In this document: in pieces, positions 43,308 through 51,865 of the stretch
Layout of the letters: each line of letters starts with the position of its first letter
How positions within the stretch are numbered: the stretch's first letter is position 1
Position numbers and translations under genes: made by a program
The notes under the pieces: model-generated
What the model was told of the DNA's origin: nothing
Database searches by the model: none
Seen by the model: only the letters and a program-made list of their open reading frames with translations
From: Actinoplanes sp. SE50/110
Lineage (GTDB): Bacteria > Actinomycetota > Actinomycetes > Mycobacteriales > Micromonosporaceae
Direction of reading: 5' to 3'
NCBI RefSeq assembly: GCF_900119315.1
Contig: NZ_LT827010.1
Coordinates: 2,637,001-2,701,000, forward strand
DNA length: 64,000 nucleotides

Positions 43308-44207
43308 ATGACGACCACGCTCGACAGCCGGCGGACCGGACAGGCCGCGCACACGCCCCCGCCCCCGGCCGGCCGGCGCTCCCGGCTGCTGCAGTATAAC
43401 TGGTTCGGCGGGCTGGCCGGCTGGCTGTGGCTGTTGGTGGTGCTCGTCCCGATCTACTGGATCGTGATCACCAGCTTCAAGCTGCAGTCCGACTACTTCT
43501 CCACCAACCCGCTGGTGCCGCCGTCCTCGCCGACCCTGGAGAACTACCGGTTCGTGCTGCAGAACGACTTCGTCCGGTACTTCTTCAACAGCGTGATCGT
43601 CACGGTCGGCGCGGTCGCCCCGGCCATCGTGGTCTCGTTCATGGCCGCCTACGCGATCGTGCGGGGCAGCGGGTTGAGCCGGTTCCTGCGCACGGTCAAC
43701 GGGCTGTTCCTGATGGGCCTCGCGATCCCGCTGCAGGCGGTGATCATCCCGGTCTATCTGATCATCATCAAGCTGCAGATGTACGACACGCTCGGCGCCA
43801 TCATCCTGCCGTCCATCGCGTTCGCCATCCCGCTGTCGGTGCTCGTGCTGTCGAACTTCATCCGGGACATCCCGAAAGAGCTGTTCGAGTCGATGCGGAT
43901 GGACGGGGCGACCGAGTGGGGCACACTGTGGCGCCTGGCGCTGCCGCTGACCCGACCGGCCCTGATGACCGTCACCATCTACCAGGGTCTGCAGGTGTGG
44001 AACGGCTTCCTGCTGCCGCTGATCCTGACCCAGGACCCGAACCAGCGCACGCTGCCGCTGGCCCTGACCGCGTTCCAGGGGCAGTACAACATCAACATCC
44101 CGGCGGTGCTGGCCTCGGTGGTGCTGACCACCCTGCCGATCCTCACCCTGTACGTGCTGGGGCGCCGGCAGATGCTCAGCGGCCTGACCGCCGGCTTCGG
44201 CAAGTGA
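43308..44207 (+). CDS. Sugar ABC transporter permease (second)
   Basis: 299-residue MalG-like permease: six membrane segments after a Pro-rich N-terminus, with the EAA loop LFESMRMDGATEWGTLWRL. The ATG follows the previous stop by 1 nt, with GGAAGGG 8 nt upstream. Last gene of the importer operon; hairpins follow. Confidence 0.9.
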   Translation: MTTTLDSRRTGQAAHTPPPPAGRRSRLLQYNWFGGLAGWLWLLVVLVPIYWIVITSFKLQSDYFSTNPLVPPSSPTLENYRFVLQNDFVRYFFNSVIVTVGAVAPAIVVSFMAAYAIVRGSGLSRFLRTVNGLFLMGLAIPLQAVIIPVYLIIIKLQMYDTLGAIILPSIAFAIPLSVLVLSNFIRDIPKELFESMRMDGATEWGTLWRLALPLTRPALMTVTIYQGLQVWNGFLLPLILTQDPNQRTLPLALTAFQGQYNINIPAVLASVVLTTLPILTLYVLGRRQMLSGLTAGFGK

Positions 44208-44209
44208 GC

Positions 44210-44276
44210 GTGTGCCGCGGTCGCGGCACACCGCTCATCGGCCCGGTGCCGGCTCGTTAGCCGGCGAACCGGGCCG
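44210..44276 (+). terminator. Two strong hairpins after the sugar importer operon
   Basis: GTGTGCCGCG/CGCGGCACAC (44210-44231) with a 2-nt loop, then a longer two-part stem with outer CGGCCCGGT/ACCGGGCCG and inner GCCGGC/GCCGGC (44239-44276). Neither has a U-tract, as is common for actinobacterial terminators. They start 2 nt after the stop. Confidence 0.65.
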
Positions 44277-44311
44277 CGCACCCGATACGCCGCCCGGCTC
44301 GATCGCCGGCG

Positions 44312-44403
44312 GCGGGGTGCGGTTTTCCCGGCGGCGGTTTCGGCGCGGGGTGTGGGTTTTCCGGCGGCGGCTTCGGCGCGGGTTGCGGGTTTTCCGGCGG
44401 TGG
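44312..44403. repeat. Imperfect 33-bp tandem repeat (2.8 copies)
   Basis: Units begin GCGGGGTGCGGTTTTCC (44312), GCGGGGTGTGGGTTTTCC (44345) and GCGGGTTGCGGGTTTTCC (44378). The stretch lies between the convergent importer operon and lacI gene. No gene or further structure is evident in 44277-44442. Confidence 0.8.
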
Positions 44404-44442
44404 AAGGATCCGGCCCGGCCGCCGTGGGTGGATTGTGGTCTG

Positions 44443-45480
44443 TCAGGCGGCGGCCGGAGCGCGGGTCTCGGCGAGGGACTTCGTGCTTTCCCGCACGACC
44501 AGCTTGGTGACCAGCTCGACCCGGGGAGTCTCGATCGTCTCGCCGCGGGACAGGCGCAGGACTGTCCGGGCGGCGAGTGCCCCCATCTCCGCCAGGGGCT
44601 GGCGGATCGTGGTCAGCGGCGGGGACGACCAGCACGCGTCGGGCAGGTCGTCGAACCCGATCACGCTGAGGTCGTCCGGGACGCGCAGGCCGCGGCGGCG
44701 GGCCGCCTCGTAGACGCCGAGCGCCATCTGGTCGCTGGAGGCGAAGATCGCGGTGGGGCGGTCGGGCTGGTCGAGCAGCCGGCCGCCGGCCAGGAAGCCG
44801 GACTCGTTGCGGAAGTCGCCCTGCTCCATCAGGCTCGGGTCGACCGGGACGCCGGCCGCCTCCATCGCGGCGCGGAAGCCGTCGAGGCGGGCGCGGCTGC
44901 ACAGCAGATCCTTCGGCCCGGCGATGAACCCGATCCGCCGGTGGCCGAGGCTGATCAGGTGGTCGGTGGCGGTGCGCCCGCCCGACCAGTTGGTCGCGCC
45001 GATCGTCGGCACGTCGGTGGCCGCCCCGCCGGCCGGGTCGATGATCACCACGGGCACCCGCAGGCGGTGCAGCTCGCTGTGCACCGGCTCGGCGATGTCC
45101 GAGGTCACGAAGACCACGCCGTCGGAGGCGCGGGCGCGCAGATTCTGCAGCCACTGGCGGGTGGCGGTGGTGCGGTGGTGCACCTGGGAGACGACGGTGC
45201 CGACGCCGGCCGCGTGGGTCACGTCCTCGACGCCGCGCACCAGCTCCAGCGCCCATGGGCTGTCCAGGTCGTTGAAGACCAGGTCGATCAGGCGGGCCCG
45301 GCCGGAGTGCCGAGAGTTGCGAGGGCGGTAGTCGTGCTCGCGCAGCAGGCGCTCGATCAGCTCGCGGGTCTGCGGCGACACGTCGGTGCGCCCGTTGAGC
45401 ACGCGGGAGACGGTCGGCACCGAGACGCCGGCGGCGTCCGCGATGGCCGCTATGGTGATCCGTTGCTTGCCGGCAACCAT
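44443..45480 (-). CDS. LacI-family sugar-responsive repressor
   Basis: 345 residues. The N-terminal HTH ITIAAIADAAGVSVPTVSRV and hinge (RPRNSRHSGRARL) are followed by a periplasmic-binding-protein-like effector domain. ATG 45480 has GGAG about 10 nt upstream; a longer frame from 45519 would add 13 unusual residues. It is convergent with the sugar importer. Sites matching the operators of the GH3 gene and importer lie upstream of it, indicating autoregulation and control of the whole region. The effector is probably the imported disaccharide. Confidence 0.9.
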   Translation of the reverse strand: MVAGKQRITIAAIADAAGVSVPTVSRVLNGRTDVSPQTRELIERLLREHDYRPRNSRHSGRARLIDLVFNDLDSPWALELVRGVEDVTHAAGVGTVVSQVHHRTTATRQWLQNLRARASDGVVFVTSDIAEPVHSELHRLRVPVVIIDPAGGAATDVPTIGATNWSGGRTATDHLISLGHRRIGFIAGPKDLLCSRARLDGFRAAMEAAGVPVDPSLMEQGDFRNESGFLAGGRLLDQPDRPTAIFASSDQMALGVYEAARRRGLRVPDDLSVIGFDDLPDACWSSPPLTTIRQPLAEMGALAARTVLRLSRGETIETPRVELVTKLVVRESTKSLAETRAPAAA

Positions 45481-45592
45481 GGGGGCGCGCTCCTTACCGC
45501 CGGGGGCGCATGTCTGCAACTTCCGGTCCCGGCACCGAAATCATGCCATGGCTACCCGCCAGTTCAATACGCTGGCACCTGACCGAATTGTG

Positions 45593-45604
45593 TTAACCGG
45601 TTAA
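45593..45604. promoter_or_regulatory. Perfect palindrome TTAACCGGTTAA upstream of lacI
   Basis: A 12-bp perfect palindrome about 113 bp upstream of the lacI start. It does not match the YCGAAASTTNCGG sites, so it may serve a different regulator. Confidence 0.4.
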
Positions 45605-45625
45605 GCTCCAGCAGCGGTTTTGCCG

Positions 45626-45673
45626 TGGGAGCGCTTCCGGTGAAAGTACCGAAAGTTACGGAGAGCGCTCCCA
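45626..45673. promoter_or_regulatory. Operator cluster upstream of lacI: two CebR-like boxes around a CGAAA site
   Basis: TGGGAGCGCTTCC (45626-45638) and GAGAGCGCTCCCA (45661-45673) each resemble the CebR palindrome TGGGAGCGCTCCCA known from cellobiose control in Streptomyces. Between them CCGAAAGTTACGG (45649-45661) matches the sites at the GH3 and importer promoters. The arrangement suggests that two LacI-type regulators, or two binding modes, act here. Confidence 0.6.
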
Positions 45674-45710
45674 GGAGATCGTCAGCCCAGGTGGGCGGCG
45701 GGTAGGGTGT

Positions 45711-45749
45711 TGCAGCGCTGCAGAGAAGTAGGACAAAAGCCGCTACTTC
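45711..45749. other. Inverted repeats of unknown role
   Basis: TGCAGCGCTGCA (45711-45722) is a perfect 12-bp palindrome. GAAGTAG, 11 nt, CTACTTC (45725-45749) can form a 7-bp hairpin. No U-tract follows, so this is not an obvious terminator. Confidence 0.35.
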
Positions 45750-45893
45750 CGTTCAGTGAACCTCGGGTGACCCACTTAACCCGATCGGTGGAAGCCCGCG
45801 GCGGGACAGGTGTGTGCGTACCGGGAAATCGGGGTGAAGCGGAAGCGAGCCGCCTGCCCGGCGCCGGGGCGATCCGATCGATAGGTTGGCATC

Positions 45894-46775
45894 ATGAGCA
45901 TCGAGTTCGGGGTTTTCGTGCCGCAGGGCTGGCGGATGGATCTGGCCGAGATCGACGACCCGGTGGAGCAGTACGAGGCGATGACCACGGTGGCCCGGCT
46001 GGCCGACGCCGGGCCGTGGGACAGCCTCTGGGTCTACGACCACTTCCACACCGTGCCGGAACCGACGATCAACACCACCTTCGAGGCGTGGACGGTCAGC
46101 TCCACCCTGGCCCGGGACACCAGCCGGATCAAGATCGGACAGATGGTCGGCTGCAACGGGTACCGGCACCCGTCGCTGTTCGCCAAGATCGCGTCGACCG
46201 TGGACGTGGCCAGCCACGGCCGGCTGCTCGCCGGCCTGGGCGCGGGCTGGTACGAGCACGAGTGGAAGGCGTACGGCTACGAGTGGACCGACGTGCCGGA
46301 GCGGATGCGGGCGTTCCGCGAGGCGGTGGAGATCGTGCACCGGATGTGGACCGAGGAGCGGCCGAGCTTCACCGGCCGGCACTACCGGATCGACCAGCCG
46401 ATCAACGAGCCGAAGGGTGCCGGCCGGCGCAAGCCCGACCTGTGGCTCGGCGGCGGCGGCGAGAAGGTGACGCTCAAGCTGGTCGCGAAGTACGCCGACG
46501 GCAGCAACGTGGGTGACGGCAAACCGGACGTGATCCGGCACAAGCTCGACGTGCTCCGCCGGCACTGCGACGAGCAGGGCACCGACTACGACCGGATCGC
46601 CAAGTCGACCAGCCTCACGGTGCGCACCGGGGACACCGTCGCGTCGATCCGCGAGCGGGTCGAGCAGGTGGCCGAGGCCGGGGTGAACTACGTGATCCTG
46701 TACTTCGAGCGGGTCGCCTACGACCACGAGCCGCTGCTCGCCGCCGCTCAGGAGGTCGTCCCGCGCTTCGCCTGA
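45894..46775 (+). CDS. LLM-class F420-dependent oxidoreductase
   Basis: 293-residue luciferase-like barrel enzyme expected to use reduced coenzyme F420. Features are [13 protein letters not shown] at the N-terminus, [28 protein letters not shown] and [19 protein letters not shown] near the C-terminus. The start ATG has no Shine-Dalgarno; TAGGTT is 6 nt upstream, so the mRNA is probably leaderless. Substrate unknown. It is not evidently linked to its neighbours. Confidence 0.85.
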   Translation: MSIEFGVFVPQGWRMDLAEIDDPVEQYEAMTTVARLADAGPWDSLWVYDHFHTVPEPTINTTFEAWTVSSTLARDTSRIKIGQMVGCNGYRHPSLFAKIASTVDVASHGRLLAGLGAGWYEHEWKAYGYEWTDVPERMRAFREAVEIVHRMWTEERPSFTGRHYRIDQPINEPKGAGRRKPDLWLGGGGEKVTLKLVAKYADGSNVGDGKPDVIRHKLDVLRRHCDEQGTDYDRIAKSTSLTVRTGDTVASIRERVEQVAEAGVNYVILYFERVAYDHEPLLAAAQEVVPRFA

Positions 46776-46780
46776 CCCCG

Positions 46781-46834
46781 GCCCGCAGCCGACGGGCCGG
46801 CCGCAGCCGACCGGCCGGCCGCAGCGGTCGGCCC
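46781..46834. repeat. Three tandem 18-bp repeats
   Basis: Imperfect units of the form GGCCGCAGCCGACCGGCC between the LLM gene and the FGE gene, starting 5 nt after the LLM stop. Self-complementary, so the RNA could fold and act as a terminator. Confidence 0.65.
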
Positions 46835-46917
46835 GGCTTGCCGCTGCGGCGGCGCGGCTGCCGGGGACACCGCGCACGCGGCCCGGGTGCTCGGCGCGGA
46901 CGGCCTATCGTATCGAC

Positions 46918-47847
46918 GTGAACTGCTGCACCCCGTCCGGCGGGGACCGCCCCGCGGGAGAGGTCCCGGCCGTCGCCGCGGGCGGCACCCACACCGTCGA
47001 CCAGGCCCGCGTGCCCGGGCAGACGTTCGCGATGGGCGACGCGCACGGCGACGGGCACCCGGCCGACGGTGAACAACCGGTGCACCCGGTCACCGTGCCC
47101 GGGTTCACGATCGACGTGACCGCGGTGACCGTCGCCGACTTCCGGGCGTTCGTGACCGCCACCGGCTTCCGCACCGACGCCGAGCACTTCGGCTGGTCGG
47201 CGGTCTTCCACTCGGCGGTCGCCGACCCGGAACGGGTGGCCGGGCGGATGGCCGGCACACCCTGGTGGCTCGGCGTCGGGGGCGCCGACTGGGCACACCC
47301 GGGCGGACCGTCCACCGTGGCCCTCGACGACCACCCGGTGGTGCACGTCAGCTGGAACGACGCCCAGGCGTACTGCACCTGGGCGGGTCGCCGGCTGCCG
47401 TCCGAGGCGGAATGGGAGTGCGCGGCCCGCGGCGGGCTCGACCGGCTGCGCTACCCGTGGGGCGACGACCTGCCGGCCGGCGACGACTGGGCATGCAACA
47501 TCTGGCAGGGCGACTTCCCGGTACGCAACACCGCGGAGGACGGGTGGGTCACGACCGCGCCGGTACGGGCGTATGCGCCCAACGCGTACGGGTTGCACCA
47601 GGTGGTCGGCAACGTCTGGGAATGGTGCGCCGACTGGTTCTCACCGCGGTACTACGCCGTCTCGCCCGGCGACGACCCGCGCGGGCCGTCACGGGGCGCC
47701 GCGCGGGTGATCCGCGGCGGGTCCTACCTGTGCCACGACTCGTACTGCAACCGGTACCGCAACGCCGCCCGATCGTCGAACACCCCCGATTCGTCGACCG
47801 GCAACATGGGTTTCCGGACGGTGGTGCTGTCCATATCAGAGGGATAA
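46918..47847 (+). CDS. Formylglycine-generating enzyme (sulfatase-modifying)
   Basis: 309-residue FGE/SUMF1 family protein, which oxidises a Cys in a CxPxR motif of client sulfatases to formylglycine using copper and oxygen. Typical blocks are [48 protein letters not shown] and [11 protein letters not shown]. The active-site pair is Cys272 and Cys277 in [16 protein letters not shown], so the copper site is intact. The GTG start is leaderless (TATCGT 6 nt upstream). No sulfatase or other CxPxR client gene lies in the window; clients must be elsewhere. Confidence 0.93.
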   Translation: MNCCTPSGGDRPAGEVPAVAAGGTHTVDQARVPGQTFAMGDAHGDGHPADGEQPVHPVTVPGFTIDVTAVTVADFRAFVTATGFRTDAEHFGWSAVFHSAVADPERVAGRMAGTPWWLGVGGADWAHPGGPSTVALDDHPVVHVSWNDAQAYCTWAGRRLPSEAEWECAARGGLDRLRYPWGDDLPAGDDWACNIWQGDFPVRNTAEDGWVTTAPVRAYAPNAYGLHQVVGNVWEWCADWFSPRYYAVSPGDDPRGPSRGAARVIRGGSYLCHDSYCNRYRNAARSSNTPDSSTGNMGFRTVVLSISEG

Positions 47848-47903
47848 CGGTCTGACCGCCGGGACGGGTGCGCGCGCGGCGCGGGCGCCACGCTGAACCG
47901 GTG

Positions 47904-50900
47904 ATGCCGACGATCCTGTGGGGCGCGGTACGTTCCCGGGCCGCGCAAGCCTGCACACTCCTGCTGCTCACCGGGCTGCCGGCGGCGGTCGCCGCGGCCG
48001 CGCCCCGGTTCGTGCTGACCGGGACCGAACGGGCCGCCACCGCCGCCGCGGCCGGCGTCCCCGCCGCCCAGCGCACCATCACCGTGCACCGGGAAGACGA
48101 CACCCAGGGCGACCCGGCCGCGACCCTCGCCGGATTCGGCGCCGCCGTCGACCGCACCCTGCCGATGCCCGGCGCCGCAACCGTGCTCGGCCTCAGCCGG
48201 CAGATGAGCGTCACGGACGCCAGCGGCGTGCCCACCCCGATCAACGTCGACTACCGCGCCGGCTTCTGCCGGCGGGTCCGGCTCACCGCCGGCACCTGCC
48301 CGGCCGCGGCCGGCGACGCCGCCCTCACCACCGCGGTCGCCACCCGCCTCGGCGTGCGGCCCGGCGACTTGGTCCGGATCCAGTCGACCAGCGCCGCCCC
48401 GTTCCTTCCCCTCCGGGTCACCGGCATCTACGAGATCATCGCCCCGGAAACCGGATACTGGGCCGACGAGTTGTACCGGACCGGCAGCGGCACCGACCCG
48501 ATCTACACCGCCGCCGCCACCTTCACCGGCGACCAGCTCGGCCGGGCCGTCCTCACCTGGTCGGCCGAGGCGCCGCCGGCCCTGCTGCGCGGCGCCGGCG
48601 GCTACGACCTCGGCGCCCTCGTCGCCCGGGCCGGCGAACTCGGCGACGTCGAAGACCCGACCGGACCGCTGCGGGCCGACCTGGCCGACGCCGGCGCCCG
48701 GCTGCTGCGCGCGGTGCTGCTCGCCGCCGTCCCGGTGCTGCTGCTCGGGTGGTACGCGATCGCCCTGGCCGGCCGCTACACCGCCCGCGACCGGCGCCGC
48801 GACGCTGCCTGGGCGAAACTCCGCGGCGGCCGCCGGCGGCGCGTGCTGCTCCTGCTTTCCGGGCAGCACCTGCCGCCGGTGCTGGCCGGCGGGCTGCTCG
48901 GGGCGACGGTCGGCATCGGCGTCGCCCGGCTCCTCGACGGGGCCGCGCCGCCGGTCACGGCGGCCGGGTCGCCGGGTGCGTCCGGCGTCGACGCCGGGTC
49001 GTGGGGCTCGCCGGACGTCGTCGCCGGGTCATCGGGATCGCCCGGCGTCGTCGCCTGGTCGTTGGGGGCGGCCGGGCTGGTCGTCGGGGGAGCACTGGCC
49101 ACCCTGGTCATCGCCGACCTGCTGCTGCTGCGCACCCCGGTCGGCACCCTGCAGCGCGACATCCCCGCCGCGCGCGGCGGGCGGGCCGCCCTGCTCGCCG
49201 ACGCGCTGCTCGTCGCGGTCGCGGTCGCCGCCGCCTACCAGGCGCGATCCGGCAGCCCGGACGCCGGCGTCGGTGCGGTCGCGCCCCTCGCCGTCGCCGC
49301 GGCGGTCGCGGTGCTGCTGGCCCGGTTGCTCATCCGGGCAGCCGATGCGGGCGGGGCGGCGGCCCTGCGGGCCGGGCGGCTGCGGGCCGGGCTGGCCGCC
49401 GTCCGGATGTCCCGGCTCGCCGGACTCGACCGGGTGTTCGCCATCCTGGCCGTCGCGGTGGCGATCCTGGTCACCGCGGCCGGAGCGGCCGGCGCCGACC
49501 GGCGGGCCCACCGGGAACGCGCCGAAGCCGAACTCGGTGCGGCGCGGGTGCTGACCGTGCGGGTGCCGAACTGGACGGTGCTGTGGCATGCGGTGCGGGC
49601 GGCGGACCCGGCCGGGCGGTACGCGATGGCGGCCGCGGTTGACCGGACGGGGAGCCCGCCGACCGTTGCGGTGGATTTCGGGCGGCTGGGGGTGGTGGGG
49701 GCATGGCGGCCCGAGTACGGGCCGCGCCCAGCACCACCGGAATCACCGGTCCCTTCGGTCCTGCCGAACTCGCCGGACACGCCAGCCTCACCAGGACCGG
49801 CCACCTCGACCGGCACTTCGACATCACCAGGCGCCGCAACCTCGTCCGGCACTTCGACATCACCAGGCGCCGCAGCCTCACGAGGCACATCGACCCCGCC
49901 GGGCACCCTAGGCTCGAAAGGCACATCTGTCGCTCCGGTTTCCCCGACCTCGGCAGGCACGGCAGCCCCTCGCGGCACCCACGCCTCGGCAGGCGCAAAG
50001 GCCTCTGCTGACACGCCGGCCTCAACGGCAACGGGGGCCCCGGCGGGAAGTGTCTCCTCTCTGGGCACAAAAGCCCCTCTGAACACGGATGCCTCGCCAG
50101 GCACGCCGGCCGCCTCTGCCGCGTTCGTCCCTACTGGGGGCTCGGCCCCTCAAGGACCACAGGTATCTTCGGCCCCATCGCGGTCGGGTGTCCCGGTGGT
50201 CTCGGTGGGCGCTGGGCCCGGGGTGACCGATGGGGCACCGGGGACCGCCGTGATCAGTGGGCGGTCGCTCGTGCTGAAGGTGCGAAATGGGCGTACGGCG
50301 GCGGCCACCGTCGATGCGGTGCTGCTCAACGAGACCAGCGGGGCGCGGGTGGTGGTGTCGTTCGGGCCGGTGCCGCCCGGTGAGCACGCCGTGACCCGGC
50401 CGCTCGACGGCTGCGACGGCGGCTGCCGGTTGCTGCGCTGGGAGATTCCCAGCCTGCCCGGCGCGGACGGGAAACCCACGCCCGACCCGGTGGTCCTGCA
50501 CTCGCTGGCCCGGCTCGGCCCGGACGCCGAGCTGATCGGCCCGGCCCGGATGGCCGACGCGACCCGCTGGCGTACCGTCGCGGCCGGCGTCGGCCTGCAA
50601 CTCAGCGGCGGTCCGGACGGTCTGACCGTCACCGCCGCGCCGAACGGCGGCACAGCCGACAGCGACCGGGTGTTCGCCGTGGACAGTCTGCTGCCGCTGC
50701 CCGTGCTGCTGGCCGGCCCGACGCCGGTGCCGTGGCGGTTCGCCGAGCCGGAGATCACCGTGCTGGGCGCCGGGCCGGTGCCGGCCCGGGTGACCGGGAC
50801 GGCCGCCGCGCTGCCGGTGACCGGCGCCGCCGGGATCCTCCTCGACTTCGACACGGTGCGCCGGACGGCCGGGGAGTTCTCGCCGGCCGGCGAAACCCAG

Positions 50901-51416
50901 GTGTGGCTGACCGCGAACGCCCCGCCCGACGTCGTCGACCGGCTCAGGGCCGCCGGGGTCACCGTGCTCGGCGACGAGAGCATCGCCGGCCGGGCGGCTC
51001 GCCGGCCCGGCCGGGGCACCGCCCCGGCCGGACCGTTCGCGCTGCTCTGCGCGGTGTCCGCGGTGTTCACCGCGGCCGGCGCCACCGCGGTCGCGGCGGC
51101 GGTCGACCGGGTACCGCAGCGGGCCGCCACCGCCGCGCTGCGGGTGCAGGGGCTGCCCGCCCGGGCGGCTGCCGCGACCCGCTATCTGGGGCCGTCAGCC
51201 CTGGTCGCGGCCGGCACCCTGGGCGGGGTGGCGGCGGCCCTGGTGGCGCGGTGGATCACCGGGGAGCCGGAATCCTTCTTCGCCGACGGGTGGCGCCTCC
51301 TGCCGCCACCCGAGGTGCTCGGCGGGGCGCCGCTGCTCCTCGCCGCCTTCGCCGCGTGGCTGTTCCTCACCCTCCTGGCCGCGCTGGCCGCCCGCACCGA
51401 AGGCGACCACCGATGA
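47904..51416 (+). CDS. Large FtsX-like permease-family membrane protein 1
   Basis: 1170 residues. A signal-anchor segment (about 10-30) is followed by an extracytoplasmic domain with a conserved Cys pair (FCRRVRLTAGTCP). A block of membrane segments (about 268-545) leads to a second extracytoplasmic domain with a CDGGCRLLRWEI motif, and three C-terminal membrane segments. A Ser/Thr/Pro/Ala/Gly linker (about residues 612-755) includes a duplicated 36-bp unit (49811-49877) and has lower third-position GC. FtsX-like permeases normally pair with a LolD/MacB-type ATPase; none is present here. A paralogue follows. ATG 47904 is the chosen start, with GTG 47901 adjacent. Function unknown; export of lipid or peptide is only a guess. 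Confidence 0.72.
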   Translation: MPTILWGAVRSRAAQACTLLLLTGLPAAVAAAAPRFVLTGTERAATAAAAGVPAAQRTITVHREDDTQGDPAATLAGFGAAVDRTLPMPGAATVLGLSRQMSVTDASGVPTPINVDYRAGFCRRVRLTAGTCPAAAGDAALTTAVATRLGVRPGDLVRIQSTSAAPFLPLRVTGIYEIIAPETGYWADELYRTGSGTDPIYTAAATFTGDQLGRAVLTWSAEAPPALLRGAGGYDLGALVARAGELGDVEDPTGPLRADLADAGARLLRAVLLAAVPVLLLGWYAIALAGRYTARDRRRDAAWAKLRGGRRRRVLLLLSGQHLPPVLAGGLLGATVGIGVARLLDGAAPPVTAAGSPGASGVDAGSWGSPDVVAGSSGSPGVVAWSLGAAGLVVGGALATLVIADLLLLRTPVGTLQRDIPAARGGRAALLADALLVAVAVAAAYQARSGSPDAGVGAVAPLAVAAAVAVLLARLLIRAADAGGAAALRAGRLRAGLAAVRMSRLAGLDRVFAILAVAVAILVTAAGAAGADRRAHRERAEAELGAARVLTVRVPNWTVLWHAVRAADPAGRYAMAAAVDRTGSPPTVAVDFGRLGVVGAWRPEYGPRPAPPESPVPSVLPNSPDTPASPGPATSTGTSTSPGAATSSGTSTSPGAAASRGTSTPPGTLGSKGTSVAPVSPTSAGTAAPRGTHASAGAKASADTPASTATGAPAGSVSSLGTKAPLNTDASPGTPAASAAFVPTGGSAPQGPQVSSAPSRSGVPVVSVGAGPGVTDGAPGTAVISGRSLVLKVRNGRTAAATVDAVLLNETSGARVVVSFGPVPPGEHAVTRPLDGCDGGCRLLRWEIPSLPGADGKPTPDPVVLHSLARLGPDAELIGPARMADATRWRTVAAGVGLQLSGGPDGLTVTAAPNGGTADSDRVFAVDSLLPLPVLLAGPTPVPWRFAEPEITVLGAGPVPARVTGTAAALPVTGAAGILLDFDTVRRTAGEFSPAGETQVWLTANAPPDVVDRLRAAGVTVLGDESIAGRAARRPGRGTAPAGPFALLCAVSAVFTAAGATAVAAAVDRVPQRAATAALRVQGLPARAAAATRYLGPSALVAAGTLGGVAAALVARWITGEPESFFADGWRLLPPPEVLGGAPLLLAAFAAWLFLTLLAALAARTEGDHR

Positions 51417-51630
51417 CCACCCGCACACCGGGCCCGGGCCGGGCGCGACGGCCGCTTGCCGGGGCCGGCGGAGGGCGGTCATCGACGACCACCCGCGCAC
51501 CCGGGCACGGGCCGGGTGCGACGGCCGCTTGCCGGGGCCGGCGGAGGGCGGTCATCGACGACCATCCGCGCACCCGGGCCGGGGCCGGGCGCGACGGCCG
51601 CTTGCCGGGGCCGCCGGAGGGCGGCTGTCG
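51415..51630. repeat. Three tandem 72/73-bp repeats at the junction of the two FtsX-like genes
   Basis: Units start GACCACCCGCACACCGGG (51415, 72 bp), GACCACCCGCGCACCCGG (51487, 73 bp) and GACCATCCGCGCACCCGG (51560, incomplete). The extra base in unit two means that each unit is read in a different frame, so any protein made across it would not be repetitive. The remaining stretch 51631-51865 is GC-rich without clear coding signals, and contains a short duplication of GTGATCGCGGTGG. Confidence 0.85.
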
Positions 51631-51865
51631 GCCGTCAGCTTGGGAGTGGACCGCGGAACCAGCCGTTGGCCGGCGGCATCGCGATCGACTTCGGTACGGG
51701 CGGCGGGTGGCGTTCGGTGGTCGACCCGAGCCGCGCGGTGGGGCGCCGCCGGGTTGCGGCCGGGAGAGCGGCGGGGGCCGGGCGGACCGGCCGGCCGGGA
51801 GCGGTGGCCGGGGCGGGAAGGCGTGTGGTGATCGCGGTGGGGCGGCTTGGTGGGGGTGGGCGGCG

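Larger units (their letters stand above)
45481..45893. other. 413-bp intergenic control region between lacI and an LLM oxidoreductase
   Basis: No credible gene. It contains the palindromes and operators at 45593-45673 and inverted repeats at 45711-45749, then a leaderless promoter box TAGGTT (45882-45887), 6 nt before the LLM start at 45894. Confidence 0.65.

Noticed and set aside
51413..51865. N-terminal extension of FtsX-like protein 2 from the overlapping ATG
   Set aside because: The segment is made of frame-shifted 72/73-bp repeats with Arg/Gly-rich translation; the paralogue has no counterpart. Kept only as an alternative.
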